Positions 15,634-24,567 of a stretch of 55,007 nt of DNA are shown piece by piece (position 1 is the stretch's first letter; every line of letters starts with the position of its first letter). Made by a program: the position numbers and the translations under genes. Below the pieces are notes generated by a model. That model searched no databases. It worked only from the letters and a program-made list of their open reading frames with translations, and was not told the origin of the DNA. Source of the stretch: Nocardioides sp. (GTDB taxonomy: Bacteria > Actinomycetota > Actinomycetes > Propionibacteriales > Nocardioidaceae); contig PBYI01000058.1 in assembly GCA_002729525.1 (NCBI GenBank), positions 1 through 55,007 of the forward strand. Reading direction: 5' to 3'.

Positions 15634-16263
15634 TCAGTCCGCGGCGGAGGCGCGCTTGAGGAGCTCCTCGAACGGCGTCGGCTCCGCGACCTGCTCGTCG
15701 AACGACCGCGGCGCGTCGGCCGGACGGCGTACGCCGTCGCGGGTGCCGGCACCGAGCAGGGCGGCGAGCTCGCCCGCGGCCCGCTCGACCCGCTCGGCGA
15801 GCGCCGGGTGGGCGAAGTCCTCGCTGGCGGCGAACACGCCGGTCGGGACGACCACGGCGCGCAGGTAGGCGAAGACCGGCCGCAGCGCGTGCTCGATGAC
15901 CAGCGAGTGCCGGGCGGTGCCGGCGGTCGCGGCGACGAGCACCGGCGTGCCGGCGAGCGCGCCCTGCGGCAGCACGTCCAGGAAGCTCTTGAAGAGCCCG
16001 GAGTACGACGCGGTGAACACTGGCGTCACCGCGATGACGGCGTCGGCCCGCTCGACCGCGGTGATCGCGTCGGCCAGCGGCTCGGGCGGGAAGCCGGACA
16101 GCAGGTGGTCGGCGATGGCGTGCGCCAGCGGCCGCAGCTCGACGACCTCCAGGTCGACGGGCGTGCCCAGCGCGCGCACCGTCGCCTCGGACAGCCGGTC
16201 GGCGAGCAGGCGGGTCGACGACGGGTCGCTGAGCCCGGCACTGACGACGACGAGGCGGGTCAT
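15634..16263 (-). CDS. NADPH-dependent FMN reductase (LLM-partner, CE1759-type)
   Basis: 209 residues starting MTRLVVVSAGLSDPSSTRLL. Flavodoxin-like fold with the phosphate loop SAGLSDPSSTR and the flavin motif TPVFTASYSGLFKSFLDVLP. It supplies reduced FMN. The ATG overlaps the stop of the upstream luciferase-like monooxygenase (ATGA), so the two form a two-component system. The pairing and lengths fit the LLM-partnered FMN reductase family (TIGR04037), as I recall it. The C-terminal 40 residues extend beyond the flavodoxin core. Confidence 0.9.
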   Translation of the reverse strand: MTRLVVVSAGLSDPSSTRLLADRLSEATVRALGTPVDLEVVELRPLAHAIADHLLSGFPPEPLADAITAVERADAVIAVTPVFTASYSGLFKSFLDVLPQGALAGTPVLVAATAGTARHSLVIEHALRPVFAYLRAVVVPTGVFAASEDFAHPALAERVERAAGELAALLGAGTRDGVRRPADAPRSFDEQVAEPTPFEELLKRASAAD

Positions 16264-17417
16264 GCCGACGCCCGCTCGTCGGCCTCGGCGAGCTGGCCGG
16301 TCACGCCGTCGACGGCGTGCACGGTGCTGTCGTGCGCTCCCCCGGCGGCCGCCACCCGGGCGGCGTGGGTGGGCGCGTCGGGCACGTGGGCCGGGCGGCC
16401 CTCCTCGAAGCCGGCGCGCATGGCGGGGAGGATCTCGCCGAGCAGGTCGAGCTGCTCGAGCACGGTCTTCAGCGGCAGGCCGGCGTGGTCGATGAGGAAC
16501 AGCTGGCGCTGGTAGTCGCCGACGTACTCGCGGAACGACAGGGTGCGCTCGAGCACCTGCTGCGGCGAGCCGACGGTCAGCGGGGTCTGGCGGGAGAAGT
16601 CCTCCAGCGACGGGCCGCCGCCGTACACCGGGGCGTGGTCGAAGTAGGGCCGGAACTCGCGCACGGCGTCCTGGCTGCGCTCGCGCATGAAGAACTGGCC
16701 GCCGAGTCCGACGATCGCCTGGTCGGCAGCGCCGTGGCCGTAGTGCTCGAAGCGCTGGCGGTAGAAGTTGACCATCTGCTGGGTGTGCGAGGCGGGCCAG
16801 AAGATGTGGTTGTGGAAGAAGCCGTCGCCGTAGAAGGCGGCCTGCTCGGCGATCTCGGGGCTGCGGATCGAGCCGTGCCACACGAAGGGCGCGACGCCGT
16901 CGAGCGGGCGCGGCGTCGAGGTGTAGCCCTGCAGCGGCGTGCGGAAGCGGCCCTCCCAGTCGACGACGTCCTCGCTCCAGAGCCGGCGCAGCAGCGCGTA
17001 GTTCTCGATCGCCAGGTTGATGCCCTGGCGGATGTCCTTGCCGAACCACGGGTAGACCGGGCCGGTGTTGCCGCGACCCATCATCAGGTCGACCCGGCCG
17101 TCGAGGAGGTGCTGGATCTTGGCGTAGTCCTCCGCGATCAGCACCGGGTCGGTGGTGGTGATCAGCGTGGTCGCCGTCGACAGCACGATCCGCTCGGTCT
17201 TCGCGCCGATGTAGGCCATCGTGGCCGTCGGGTTGGAGGAGATGAACGGCGGGTTGTGGTGCTCGCCGGTGGCGAACACGTCGAGGCCGATGTCCTCGGC
17301 CTTCTGCGCGATCGCGACCTGCGCCTTGACCCGCTCGTGCTCGGACGGGGTGCGACCCGTGGTGGGGTCGGCGGTGACGTCACCGACGCTGAAGACGCCG
17401 ATCTGCATGCTCGACAT
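16260..17417 (-). CDS. LLM-class flavin-dependent monooxygenase (CE1758-type)
   Basis: 385 residues starting MSSMQIGVFSVGDVTADPTT. It has luciferase-like TIM-barrel features: FATGEHHNPPFISSNP, the AEDYAKIQHLLDGRVDLMMG segment and IRSPEIAEQAAFYGDGFF. Such enzymes use FMNH2 from a partner reductase (here the next gene) to oxygenate organic substrates, often organosulfur compounds. The substrate is unknown. The neighbouring rhodanese and redox membrane genes favour sulfur chemistry, by context only. Confidence 0.9.
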   Translation of the reverse strand: MSSMQIGVFSVGDVTADPTTGRTPSEHERVKAQVAIAQKAEDIGLDVFATGEHHNPPFISSNPTATMAYIGAKTERIVLSTATTLITTTDPVLIAEDYAKIQHLLDGRVDLMMGRGNTGPVYPWFGKDIRQGINLAIENYALLRRLWSEDVVDWEGRFRTPLQGYTSTPRPLDGVAPFVWHGSIRSPEIAEQAAFYGDGFFHNHIFWPASHTQQMVNFYRQRFEHYGHGAADQAIVGLGGQFFMRERSQDAVREFRPYFDHAPVYGGGPSLEDFSRQTPLTVGSPQQVLERTLSFREYVGDYQRQLFLIDHAGLPLKTVLEQLDLLGEILPAMRAGFEEGRPAHVPDAPTHAARVAAAGGAHDSTVHAVDGVTGQLAEADERASA

Positions 17418-17448
17418 GATGGAGCTCCCTTCGCCGTTCGCCCAGACT

Positions 17449-17464
17449 AGTTGAATTGCGAACT
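17449..17464. promoter_or_regulatory. Short inverted repeat upstream of the LLM gene
   Basis: AGTTGAATTGCGAACT: AGTT and AACT arms around an 8-base AT-richer centre, 32 bases upstream of the monooxygenase start, in the 86-base gap after the AhpD-like gene. It resembles a MarR or HTH-type operator, but the arms are short, so this is tentative. Confidence 0.3.
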
Positions 17465-17503
17465 TGTCCGGTGAACGGCATCGGGCTGCCGACTATTCCG
17501 CCG

Positions 17504-17881
17504 TCACGACGTGGCGGACGCCTCCTTGCCCGCCAGGAAGTCCTGGACGGCGGCGTACGCGCGCGGGCCGTAGACCGTGGCCGGCCCGCCGTTCATCAGG
17601 TAGGTCACCCCGATCGCCTCGGCCGCCTGCTGGAGCGTCGCGCCCGCGTTGACCGCGCCGCGGGCGTGGGAGGCGATGCAGCCGTCGCACTGCTGGACGA
17701 CGCCGATCGCCAGCGCGATCAGCTCCTTGGTGCGCACGTCGAGCTCGCCCTCGGCCATCGCGGCCCGGTGCAGCTCGCTGAAGCCGGCGTACACGTCGGG
17801 GATGGCCTTGCGCAGGTCGCGGACCAGCGGGGACAGCGCACGCTGGACGTCGCGTCCGTGCTCGTGGGTGTGGTCGCTCAT
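17504..17881 (-). CDS. AhpD-like carboxymuconolactone decarboxylase-family protein
   Basis: 125 residues starting MSDHTHEHGRDVQRALSPLV. The redox motif CDGCIASHARGAV gives Cys65, Cys68 and His72 (C-x2-C-x3-H), together with TKELIALAIGV upstream. This is the AhpD-type thiol peroxidase-like subgroup, not the true decarboxylase. It starts 7 bases after the CPVC membrane gene on the same strand, so it is in the same operon and probably uses thiol-disulfide exchange. Confidence 0.88.
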   Translation of the reverse strand: MSDHTHEHGRDVQRALSPLVRDLRKAIPDVYAGFSELHRAAMAEGELDVRTKELIALAIGVVQQCDGCIASHARGAVNAGATLQQAAEAIGVTYLMNGGPATVYGPRAYAAVQDFLAGKEASATS

Positions 17882-17888
17882 GGTGGGT

Positions 17889-18455
17889 TCACCTCTCGGT
17901 CGTGGCGGAGGCCGTGCCGGGCGCACGGACGTCGTCGGGCGCCTGCGAGCCGGCGCGCGGGGCACCCGGGGCGGACGCGCAGGCGACCTCGCCGCGCAGC
18001 CGCACCAGGAGCGCCCCCGCCAGGAGCACCAGCGCGGCCGCCTGGAGCGCCGGCTGGACCGGCTCGAACCAGGTGACGGCACCGGCGCTGCCGAGCGCCA
18101 GCAGCACGAGCTTGTTGCAGACCGGGCAGCCGACGGCGACGTACGTCAGGAACCCTCCGACCCACCCTCGACGACGTCCGGTGCCGTCGGCACCCTCGTC
18201 GTCGGCGAGCGGGGAGGCGACGTACGTCGCGACAAGCAGGCCACCGAGCACCGAGGCGACGAGCAGCGCCGGCGCGGCCCACCAGGTCGGCGGGATCTCC
18301 CGACCGAACACCGGGGTGTCGACGAGGTCGGTGGGCACGGCGACCACCAGGAACGACGCGACGGCCGTGCCGACCGCGACCCGCCACCGACGGGCCGACC
18401 AGGCGCGCGGCGAGGCCAGCGCCACGCGCAGCGGCACCCGCGACCCGGTTGCCAC
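17889..18455 (-). CDS. Membrane protein with CPVC motif
   Basis: 188 residues from GTG 18455. Four hydrophobic segments: about 27-42, 60-80, 100-122 and 130-150. The third carries CPVCNK (Cys110, Cys113) at the start of a helix, a C-x2-C pair suited to disulfide exchange at the membrane face. The tail is long, Ala/Pro-rich and soluble. It follows the rhodanese lipoprotein by 2 bases and precedes the AhpD-like gene by 7. It is not a recognisable DsbD or VKOR; a redox or electron-transfer role is inferred. Confidence 0.8.
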   Translation of the reverse strand: MATGSRVPLRVALASPRAWSARRWRVAVGTAVASFLVVAVPTDLVDTPVFGREIPPTWWAAPALLVASVLGGLLVATYVASPLADDEGADGTGRRRGWVGGFLTYVAVGCPVCNKLVLLALGSAGAVTWFEPVQPALQAAALVLLAGALLVRLRGEVACASAPGAPRAGSQAPDDVRAPGTASATTER

Positions 18456-18457
18456 GA

Positions 18458-18889
18458 TCAGCTCCCGACGCCCGCGGCGACCAGGTCGTCGTAGCCGCCG
18501 CCGTTGACGAGGTCGGTGAAGCCGAGGTCGACCATCCGCTCGATCGCGGCGGCCGAGCGGTTGCCCGAGCGGCAGTAGACGACGTACGACGCCTCGGGGT
18601 CGAGCTCGGCGACGCGGGCGTCGAAGTCGGCCGACTGCACGTCGATGGTGATCGCGCCCGGCAGCGCGCCGGCGGCGACCTCCTCCGGCGTACGCACGTC
18701 GATCGCGGTGGCACCGGCGGCGAGGCGCTCCTCGACGACATCGGGCGAGACGATCGCGGTCGGGTCGGAGGCGCTCGCCGCGTCACCGGCGGAGTCTTCG
18801 GAGTCGGTGGAGTCGGTGGAGCAGCCGCCGAGGACGAGCATCGCGGCCAGGGCGGCGAGAAGCAGCTGTGGTGCTCGCAGGATCGTCAT
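18458..18889 (-). CDS. Rhodanese-domain lipoprotein
   Basis: 143 residues. A signal peptide ends in a lipobox (LVLGGC, Cys23), then a Ser/Asp-rich linker, then one rhodanese domain with DVRTPEEVAAGALPGAI and the active loop CRSGNRS (Cys106). It should be anchored outside the membrane and carry sulfane sulfur as a persulfide. It is the first gene of the five-gene operon continuing with the CPVC membrane protein, AhpD-like protein and the flavin pair. Confidence 0.92.
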   Translation of the reverse strand: MTILRAPQLLLAALAAMLVLGGCSTDSTDSEDSAGDAASASDPTAIVSPDVVEERLAAGATAIDVRTPEEVAAGALPGAITIDVQSADFDARVAELDPEASYVVYCRSGNRSAAAIERMVDLGFTDLVNGGGYDDLVAAGVGS

Positions 18890-18929
18890 GGCTTCATCCT
18901 ACCGGGGGGATACGTCGATCCGAGGCCGT

Positions 18930-19499
18930 TCAGCCCTTCGCGGCCTTGGCGGCCGCCTTCATCTCCTTCTTGTGGTCGCGCACCTTCTGCAGGGTGTCGG
19001 CGTCGACCACGTCCGCGACCGAGCGGTAGCCCTCGAGCGCGTAGTCACCCGAGACCTTCTCCCACCCCTCGGGCCGGACGTCGAGCTGCTTGGCCAGCAG
19101 CGCGACGAAGATCTTCACCTTCTGCGCGCCGAACCCCGGCAGCGCCTGCAGACGCTTGGCGAGGTCCTTGCCGTCGGCGGCCTCGGTCCAGACGCGGGTG
19201 ACGTCGCCGTCGTACTCCTCGACGACCACGCGGGCGAGGTCCTGCAGCCGCGCGGCCATCGCGCCGCCGTACCGGTGGATCGCCGGAGGGGTGCGGCACA
19301 GCTCGGAGAACGCGTCGGGGTCGGCGGCGGCGATCTTCGCCGGGTCGAGCGTGCCGAAGCGGTCCAGCACCTTCGCCGGGCCCGCGAACGCGCGCTCCAT
19401 GGGGAACTGCTGGTCCAGCATCATCCCGACCAGGAGCGCGAACGGGTCGTCGGTGAGCACCTGGTCGGCGGCGGGGTCCTGGGCGATCTGGATGGCCAT
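18930..19499 (-). CDS. HhH-GPD family protein (TIGR03252-type)
   Basis: 189 residues starting MAIQIAQDPAADQVLTDDPF. It has the helix-hairpin-helix of base-excision glycosylases (LQALPGFGAQKVKIFVALLA) and the LLVGMMLDQQFPMERAF segment. As far as I recall, this actinobacterial family is uncharacterised, and the usual catalytic Lys/Asp arrangement of Nth/AlkA is not obvious. A DNA-repair role is only suggested. Confidence 0.85.
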   Translation of the reverse strand: MAIQIAQDPAADQVLTDDPFALLVGMMLDQQFPMERAFAGPAKVLDRFGTLDPAKIAAADPDAFSELCRTPPAIHRYGGAMAARLQDLARVVVEEYDGDVTRVWTEAADGKDLAKRLQALPGFGAQKVKIFVALLAKQLDVRPEGWEKVSGDYALEGYRSVADVVDADTLQKVRDHKKEMKAAAKAAKG

Positions 19500-19606
19500 G
19501 GGGTCATCGTGCCGCACCCGGGGTCGCGGGTCCCGTGGTGGACGTTCGCGGGGTACGACGGGCGCGGGTGCCCCGTGGAAGTGGACGTTCGCGTTGCTCC
19601 ACGGCG

Positions 19607-20341
19607 TCAGCGGCAACCGGAATGTCCAGGTGCGGCTGCGCACCCACCGGGTCGGAACGTCCTCCGAGGACGCTCAACCGAGCCGCCAGCCCCGTCGGTC
19701 GGCACGACGGTGCCGTGGACGTACGACGACTCGGGCGAGGCCAGCCACCACACGACGGCCGCCGCCTCCTCGGCCGACCCGAGGCGACGAGCGGGCACCT
19801 CGGCGCGGACCGCCCGCTGGAAGTCGGGGTCGGCGACGGTCTCGGGCGGGAAGTAGGAGGGGTTCTCGATGAAGTTGGGTGCCAGACCGTTGACGCGCAC
19901 ACCGTCACCGGCCACCTCCCGGGCGACGCTGCGCACGAGCGCGGCCTGAGCGGCACGGGCGGCCTCGTAGCCGGCGATCGGATGGCTGCTGGAGCGCAGC
20001 ACCGTGGCCGACGTCGGAACGACGACGATCCCCGCACCCTGCTCGCGCATCGGTGGCAGGCACGCCCCCAGCAGCCAGAAGAGCGGGTGCACCAGGCGGT
20101 CGAACAGCTCGGCCAGCGTGGCGTCGTCGTGCTCCTCGACCGGCGCCACCGTGATCGGCGCCTCGAGGTTGGCGACCAGCACGTCGAACGGTCCGTGCTG
20201 GGCGACTAGGGCCTCGACCTGCGCCCGCGACCGCAGCGGCTCGGCGACGTCCACCACCTCGTCGCCCTCAGCCAGGAACCGTGCCACCACGCCGGGGCCG
20301 AGGAACTCCGTGGCGTCGGTCACCAGCACACGTCTCCTCAC
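19607..20341 (-). CDS. Halohydrin dehalogenase-like SDR protein
   Basis: 244 residues from GTG 20341. The Gly-rich NAD motif of classical short-chain dehydrogenases is replaced by TDATEFLG (Thr8, Phe13, Gly15), an exact T-x4-F-x-G. The catalytic set is Ser111, Tyr125 and Arg129, with Arg in place of the usual Lys. APNFIENPSYFPPE parallels the substrate loop of HheC-type enzymes. These are the two diagnostic motifs of halohydrin dehalogenases, which turn vicinal haloalcohols into epoxides. The Ser-Tyr spacing is 14, one more than in HheC, so activity is unproven. It is divergent from the AI-2E transporter gene. Confidence 0.75.
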   Translation of the reverse strand: MRRRVLVTDATEFLGPGVVARFLAEGDEVVDVAEPLRSRAQVEALVAQHGPFDVLVANLEAPITVAPVEEHDDATLAELFDRLVHPLFWLLGACLPPMREQGAGIVVVPTSATVLRSSSHPIAGYEAARAAQAALVRSVAREVAGDGVRVNGLAPNFIENPSYFPPETVADPDFQRAVRAEVPARRLGSAEEAAAVVWWLASPESSYVHGTVVPTDGAGGSVERPRRTFRPGGCAAAPGHSGCR

Positions 20342-20457
20342 GCGTGCACCGTAGCCCTCGGCCCGGACCCCCTGGGTCCCCCGTCGTGGTGCGGGCACGC
20401 GGCTGTCACCCGCCCGGGTCGAGCAGGCGACGTACGCACGTCACTAGCGTGGCGTCC

Positions 20458-21702
20458 GTGACGGACTCCCCCACCGCGACCGCACCCGAGCCCGCCGGCC
20501 GCCCCGGCAGCCGGGACCGCTCCTACGAGCAGGTGCTCGGCAACGGCGTGCAGTGGCTGGCCCGTTGGTCGCTGCGCTGGCTGCTGATCGCCGCCGGGGT
20601 GTGGGTGCTGCTGCACCTCGTCGGGCTCCTGTGGAGCATCGTGCTGCCGGTCATGCTGGCCCTGGTGCTGGCGACCGTGCTGGAGCCGCCCGCGCGCTGG
20701 CTGGAGCGGCGGCTGCACCTGCCCGGCACGCTCGCGGCGATCCTGGTGGTGCTGCTCGGGTTCGTGGTGCTGCTGACGCTGGTCGCGCTGCTCGCGCCGT
20801 CGGTCACCGACCAGGCCATCGAGCTGTCGACCAGCGTGTCGAGCGGCCTCGACCAGCTCCAGCAGACGGTGTACGACGCCGGGCTGGGCATCACCCAGGA
20901 GCAGGTCGACCAGGCGGTCAAGTCGATCCAGGACCGGCTGGGCCAGAGCTCCTCGCAGATCGCCTCCGGCGTGCTGGTCGGCGTCGGTGCGGTCGGGTCG
21001 GCGCTGGTCACGACCGCGCTGACCGTCGTGCTCGCCTTCCTCTTCGTCAAGGACGGCCGCCGCTTCCTGCCCTGGCTCGAGGGGCTCGTCGGCCCGCGCG
21101 CCGGCAGCCACCTGGGAGAGGTCGGCCGCCGCGCCTGGGCCACGCTCGGGGGCTTCGTGCGCACCCAGGCGCTGGTCGGCCTGATCGACGCCGTCCTCAT
21201 CGGACTCGGCCTGCTGGTGCTCGGCGTACCGCTCGTGGTGCCGCTGGCCGTGATCACGTTCTTCGCGGCGTTCGTGCCGGTCGTGGGCGCGTTCGTCGCC
21301 GGCGGCATCGCGGTCATGGTCGCGCTCGTCGACTCCGGCTGGGTCACTGCGCTGGTGGTGCTCGCGATCGTGCTGGTCGTGCAGCAGGTCGAGGGCAACC
21401 TGCTCCTCCCCTGGCTCCAGGGCAAGAGCCTCCAGCTGCACGCCGGCGTCGTGCTGCTGACCATCACGCTCGGGTCGACCCTGTACGGCGTCGCCGGCGC
21501 GTTCCTCGGCGTACCGGTCGTCGCCGTCATCGGCACGGTCGCGCGGTACGTGCTGGAGCAGGTGCGCTTCGCCACCGGCGACGGACCGCCGCCCGACGAC
21601 GACGAGACCCAGGACGAGACCCAGGACGAGACCCACGATCGGGCCTCCGACGGGGCCGACGGGGCCGACGGGGCCGACGAGCCGGACCCTCTCGACGTCT
21701 GA
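20458..21702 (+). CDS. AI-2E family transporter
   Basis: 414 residues from GTG 20458. Family pattern: two N-terminal helices (LLIAAGVWVLLHLVGLLWSI onward), an extracellular amphipathic stretch, then FLFVKDGRRFLPWLEGLVG and a block of helices with FVPVVGAFVAGGIAVMVALV and QQVEGNLLLPWLQGKSLQLH. The family (PF01594) includes putative exporters and Na+/H+ antiporters, and the name does not fix the substrate. The C-terminus is a low-complexity acidic tail with DETQ and DGA triplet repeats, a likely length-variable spot. Confidence 0.9.
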   Translation: MTDSPTATAPEPAGRPGSRDRSYEQVLGNGVQWLARWSLRWLLIAAGVWVLLHLVGLLWSIVLPVMLALVLATVLEPPARWLERRLHLPGTLAAILVVLLGFVVLLTLVALLAPSVTDQAIELSTSVSSGLDQLQQTVYDAGLGITQEQVDQAVKSIQDRLGQSSSQIASGVLVGVGAVGSALVTTALTVVLAFLFVKDGRRFLPWLEGLVGPRAGSHLGEVGRRAWATLGGFVRTQALVGLIDAVLIGLGLLVLGVPLVVPLAVITFFAAFVPVVGAFVAGGIAVMVALVDSGWVTALVVLAIVLVVQQVEGNLLLPWLQGKSLQLHAGVVLLTITLGSTLYGVAGAFLGVPVVAVIGTVARYVLEQVRFATGDGPPPDDDETQDETQDETHDRASDGADGADGADEPDPLDV

Positions 21703-21708
21703 CCCACG

Positions 21709-21771
21709 TCGACCCGGCGCAAACTTGCGACGGGTCGATGTCGACCCGTCGTAGATGTACGACGGGTCGGC
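21709..21771. repeat. Double-hairpin intergenic repeat, copy A
   Basis: Stem 1 is TCGACCCG-G-CGCAA pairing with TTGCG-A-CGGGTCGA. Stem 2 is CGACCCGTCGTA (21742-21753), loop GATG, TACGACGGGTCG (21758-21769). It lies right after the AI-2E gene stop. It is closely related to the copies at 25755 and 29921, with several differences. Confidence 0.9.
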
Positions 21772-21963
21772 GTGAGGTCGCGCGCGCCGTGAGGCGGTGA
21801 GGTCGAGTTGACCGTCCCGAGACCTCGCGTGCGACCGGCCCGAAATCTGCGCCCGGCAGGCTGACCGGGTCGGCTGGACCGCTCTGGGCACCTGTGGCTG
21901 CACCTGTGCTGCACGTGGGGCCCACCGGCGCACGCGACACGACGCCTACCGGGAGGACCAGTC

Positions 21964-24110
21964 ATGGCCGGCGCGACCTCGGGCGTCGTCATCGGCGGCG
22001 GGCTGCTCGGCCTCGAGGCCGCCAACGCGCTGGTGCAGCTGGGCCTGCAGACCCACGTCGTCGAGATGGCTCCGCGGCTGATGCCGGTGCAGCTCGACGA
22101 CGCCGGTGGCACCACGCTGGTGCGCCACATCGAGAAGCTCGGCGTGCAGGTGCACACCGGCGTGATGACCCAGGAGATCACCGCCGGTGACGACGGTCGG
22201 GTCGGCGCGCTCGCGCTCAAGGACGCCGACGCCATCGTCACCCAGGTCGTCGTCTTCTCCGCCGGAATCCGCCCCTGCGACCAGCTCGCCCGCGACGCCG
22301 GCCTCGACGTCGCGGAGCGCGGCGGCGTGCTCGTCGACGAGCAGTGCCGCGCCTCGGCGCCGCACGTCTGGGCGGTCGGCGAGTGCGCCGCGCCCGGTGG
22401 TCGGATGTACGGCCTGGTGGCCCCGGGCTACGACATGGCCGAGGTCGTGGTCGACGCGCTCCTCGGCGGCGCCGGCGCCTTCCAGGGCGCCGACATGAGC
22501 ACCAAGCTCAAGCTGCTCGGCGTCGACGTCGCGTCCTTCGGCGACGCGTTCGGCACCGCCGACGGCGCACTGGAGCTCGTGTACGCCGACGCCGTGGCCG
22601 GGCTGTACAAGAAGCTCGTCGTCAGCGAGGACGGCACCCGCCTGCTCGGCGGCATCCTCGTCGGCGACGCGGCGGCGTACGGCGTGCTGCGGCCGATGGT
22701 CGCCACCGACACCAACCTCGGCATCGCGCTCCCCGAGAACCCCGAGGAGCTGATCCTCCCGGCGTCGCGCGGCGGCGGTGCGACGTCCGGTGTCGCGGCG
22801 CTGCCCGACGAGGCCCAGATCTGCTCGTGCAACAACGTCACCAAGGGCGAGATCCTCGCCGCGGTCGACGTCGACGGCGAGCACGCCTGCGAGGACGTCG
22901 CCTCGGTCAAGAAGTGCACCACGGCACCACCCGCGGGTCGTGCGTCGGCAGCGTCAAGACGATCATCGAGGACTACTTCACCCAGGCCGGCAAGACCGTC
23001 TCCAAGGCGCTGTGCGAGCACTTCCCGCTCTCGCGCCAGGAGCTCTTCGACGTCGTCGCCGTGCACGGCTACCGCACCTTCGACCAGGTCGTCGAGGGCC
23101 ACGGCACCGGCCGCGGCTGCGACGTCTGCAAGCCGACCGTCGCCTCGATCCTGGCCAGCCAGCTCAACACGCACGTGCTGGCAGTCGAGAACCGCGGCCT
23201 GCAGGACACCAACGACGCCTACCTCGCCAACATCCAGAAGAACGGCACCTACTCGGTCGTCCCCCGCATCCCCGGCGGCGAGATCACGCCCGAGAAGCTC
23301 ATCGTGATCGGCGAGGTCGCCCGCGACTACGGCCTCTACACCAAGATCACCGGCGGACAGCGGATCGACCTGTTCGGCGCCCGGATGGAGCAGCTGCCCG
23401 CGATCTGGCAGCGCCTGGTCGACGCCGGCTTCGAGTCCGGCCACGCCTACGGCAAGTCGCTTCGCACCGTGAAGTCGTGCGTCGGCTCGGCCTGGTGCCG
23501 CTACGGCGTGCAGGACTCCGTCGGCACGGCGATCGCGCTGGAGCTGCGCTACCGGGGCCTGCGCTCACCGCACAAGCTCAAGGGCGGCGTCTCCGGGTGC
23601 GCCCGCGAGTGCGCCGAGGCGCGCAGCAAGGACTTCGGCGTCATCGCCACCGAGAAGGGCTGGAACCTGTACGTCGGCGGCAACGGTGGCGCCACGCCCG
23701 CCCACGCCCGGCTGCTGGCCGGCGACCTCGACGACGAGACGCTCGTGCGCTACCTCGACCGGTTCCTCATGTACTACATCCGCACCGCCGACCGACTGCA
23801 GCGGACCGCCCCCTGGGTCGACTCGCTCGACGGCGGGCTCGACCGGGTGAAGGCCGTCGTCGTCGACGACGAGCTCGGGCTCGGCTCGGAGCTCGAGGCC
23901 GACATGGCCCGCCACGTCGCGTCGTACTTCGACGAGTGGAAGGCGACCCTCGACGACCCCGATAAGCTCTCCCGCTTCGTCTCGTTCGTCAACGCCCCCG
24001 GTGTGCCCGACCCGCACATCAGCTTCGAGACCGACCGCGACCAGATCCGACCCGCCGACTCGACCGGACCGGTCGTCCTCGGCACCGACATCCCGGTGGT
24101 GACCCGATGA
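21964..24110 (+). pseudogene. nirB: Nitrite reductase large subunit, truncated and frameshifted
   Basis: Homology begins at the second nucleotide-binding domain (SGVVIGGGLLGLEAANALVQ); the first roughly 140 residues of a normal NirB are absent, with no remnant in the 180 bases upstream. A good GGGAGG ribosome site precedes the ATG. Near 22925 the frame shifts: VKKCTT continues in the next frame as TTRGSCVGSVKTIIEDYF, and the first Cys of the CGSC [2Fe-2S] pair reads Arg. The second frame is intact to 24110, with siroheme-[4Fe-4S] Cys in KSCVGSAWCRYG and SGCARECAEARSKD. The normal enzyme reduces nitrite to ammonium. As written the gene should be inactive; sequence error could explain the frameshift but not the missing domain. 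Confidence 0.85.
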
Positions 24111-24526
24111 GCGCTCCGACCCTCGAACCCGTCCGCGAGCCGTCCCACGACGACCCGACCGCGCCGACCCCCGGCGGGGCCGACGGCTGGACCGTGGTGT
24201 GCCGCCTGGACGCCGTGGCGCCCGAATCCGGCGTCGCCGCACTCGTGCGCGGCGCGGCCGTCGCCGTCGTACGCGACCACCTGGGAGACGTGCACGCGCT
24301 GTCCAACTACTGCCCCTACGCTCGCGCGTCGGTGCTCTCACGTGGGATCGTCGGCACGCGAGGCGATGTACCGTTCATCGCATCGCCGCTGTTCAAGCAG
24401 CCTTTCGGGCTGCGCGACGGCGTGTGCCTCGACGACGCGGCCGTGCGGGTGACGACGTACGACGTCGCAGTCCGCGAGGGCTGGATCCTCGTCGGGCCGG
24501 CTCGCACCTCCCCGGACGCAGCCTGA
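24107..24526 (+). CDS. nirD: Nitrite reductase small subunit NirD
   Basis: 139 residues, starting in an ATGA overlap with the nirB stop. It has a Rieske-like fold without the cluster ligands: NYCPYARASVLSRGIVGTRG, then DVPFIASPLFKQPFGLRDG and VCLDDAAVRVTTYDV are typical of NirD. The N-terminal 27 residues are a Pro/Asp-rich extension. It is needed by NirB for NAD(P)H-dependent nitrite reduction. It looks intact even though nirB does not. Confidence 0.92.
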   Translation: MSAPTLEPVREPSHDDPTAPTPGGADGWTVVCRLDAVAPESGVAALVRGAAVAVVRDHLGDVHALSNYCPYARASVLSRGIVGTRGDVPFIASPLFKQPFGLRDGVCLDDAAVRVTTYDVAVREGWILVGPARTSPDAA

Positions 24527-24567
24527 CCTCCTCCGGGGGAGGTCGGGTCCCACCCCAGGAGCCGACC

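Noticed and set aside
22344..22930. The second nirB frame upstream of the frameshift as a separate gene start
   Set aside because: Sequence before about 22925 in that frame is Arg-rich noise; only the part after it is NirB.
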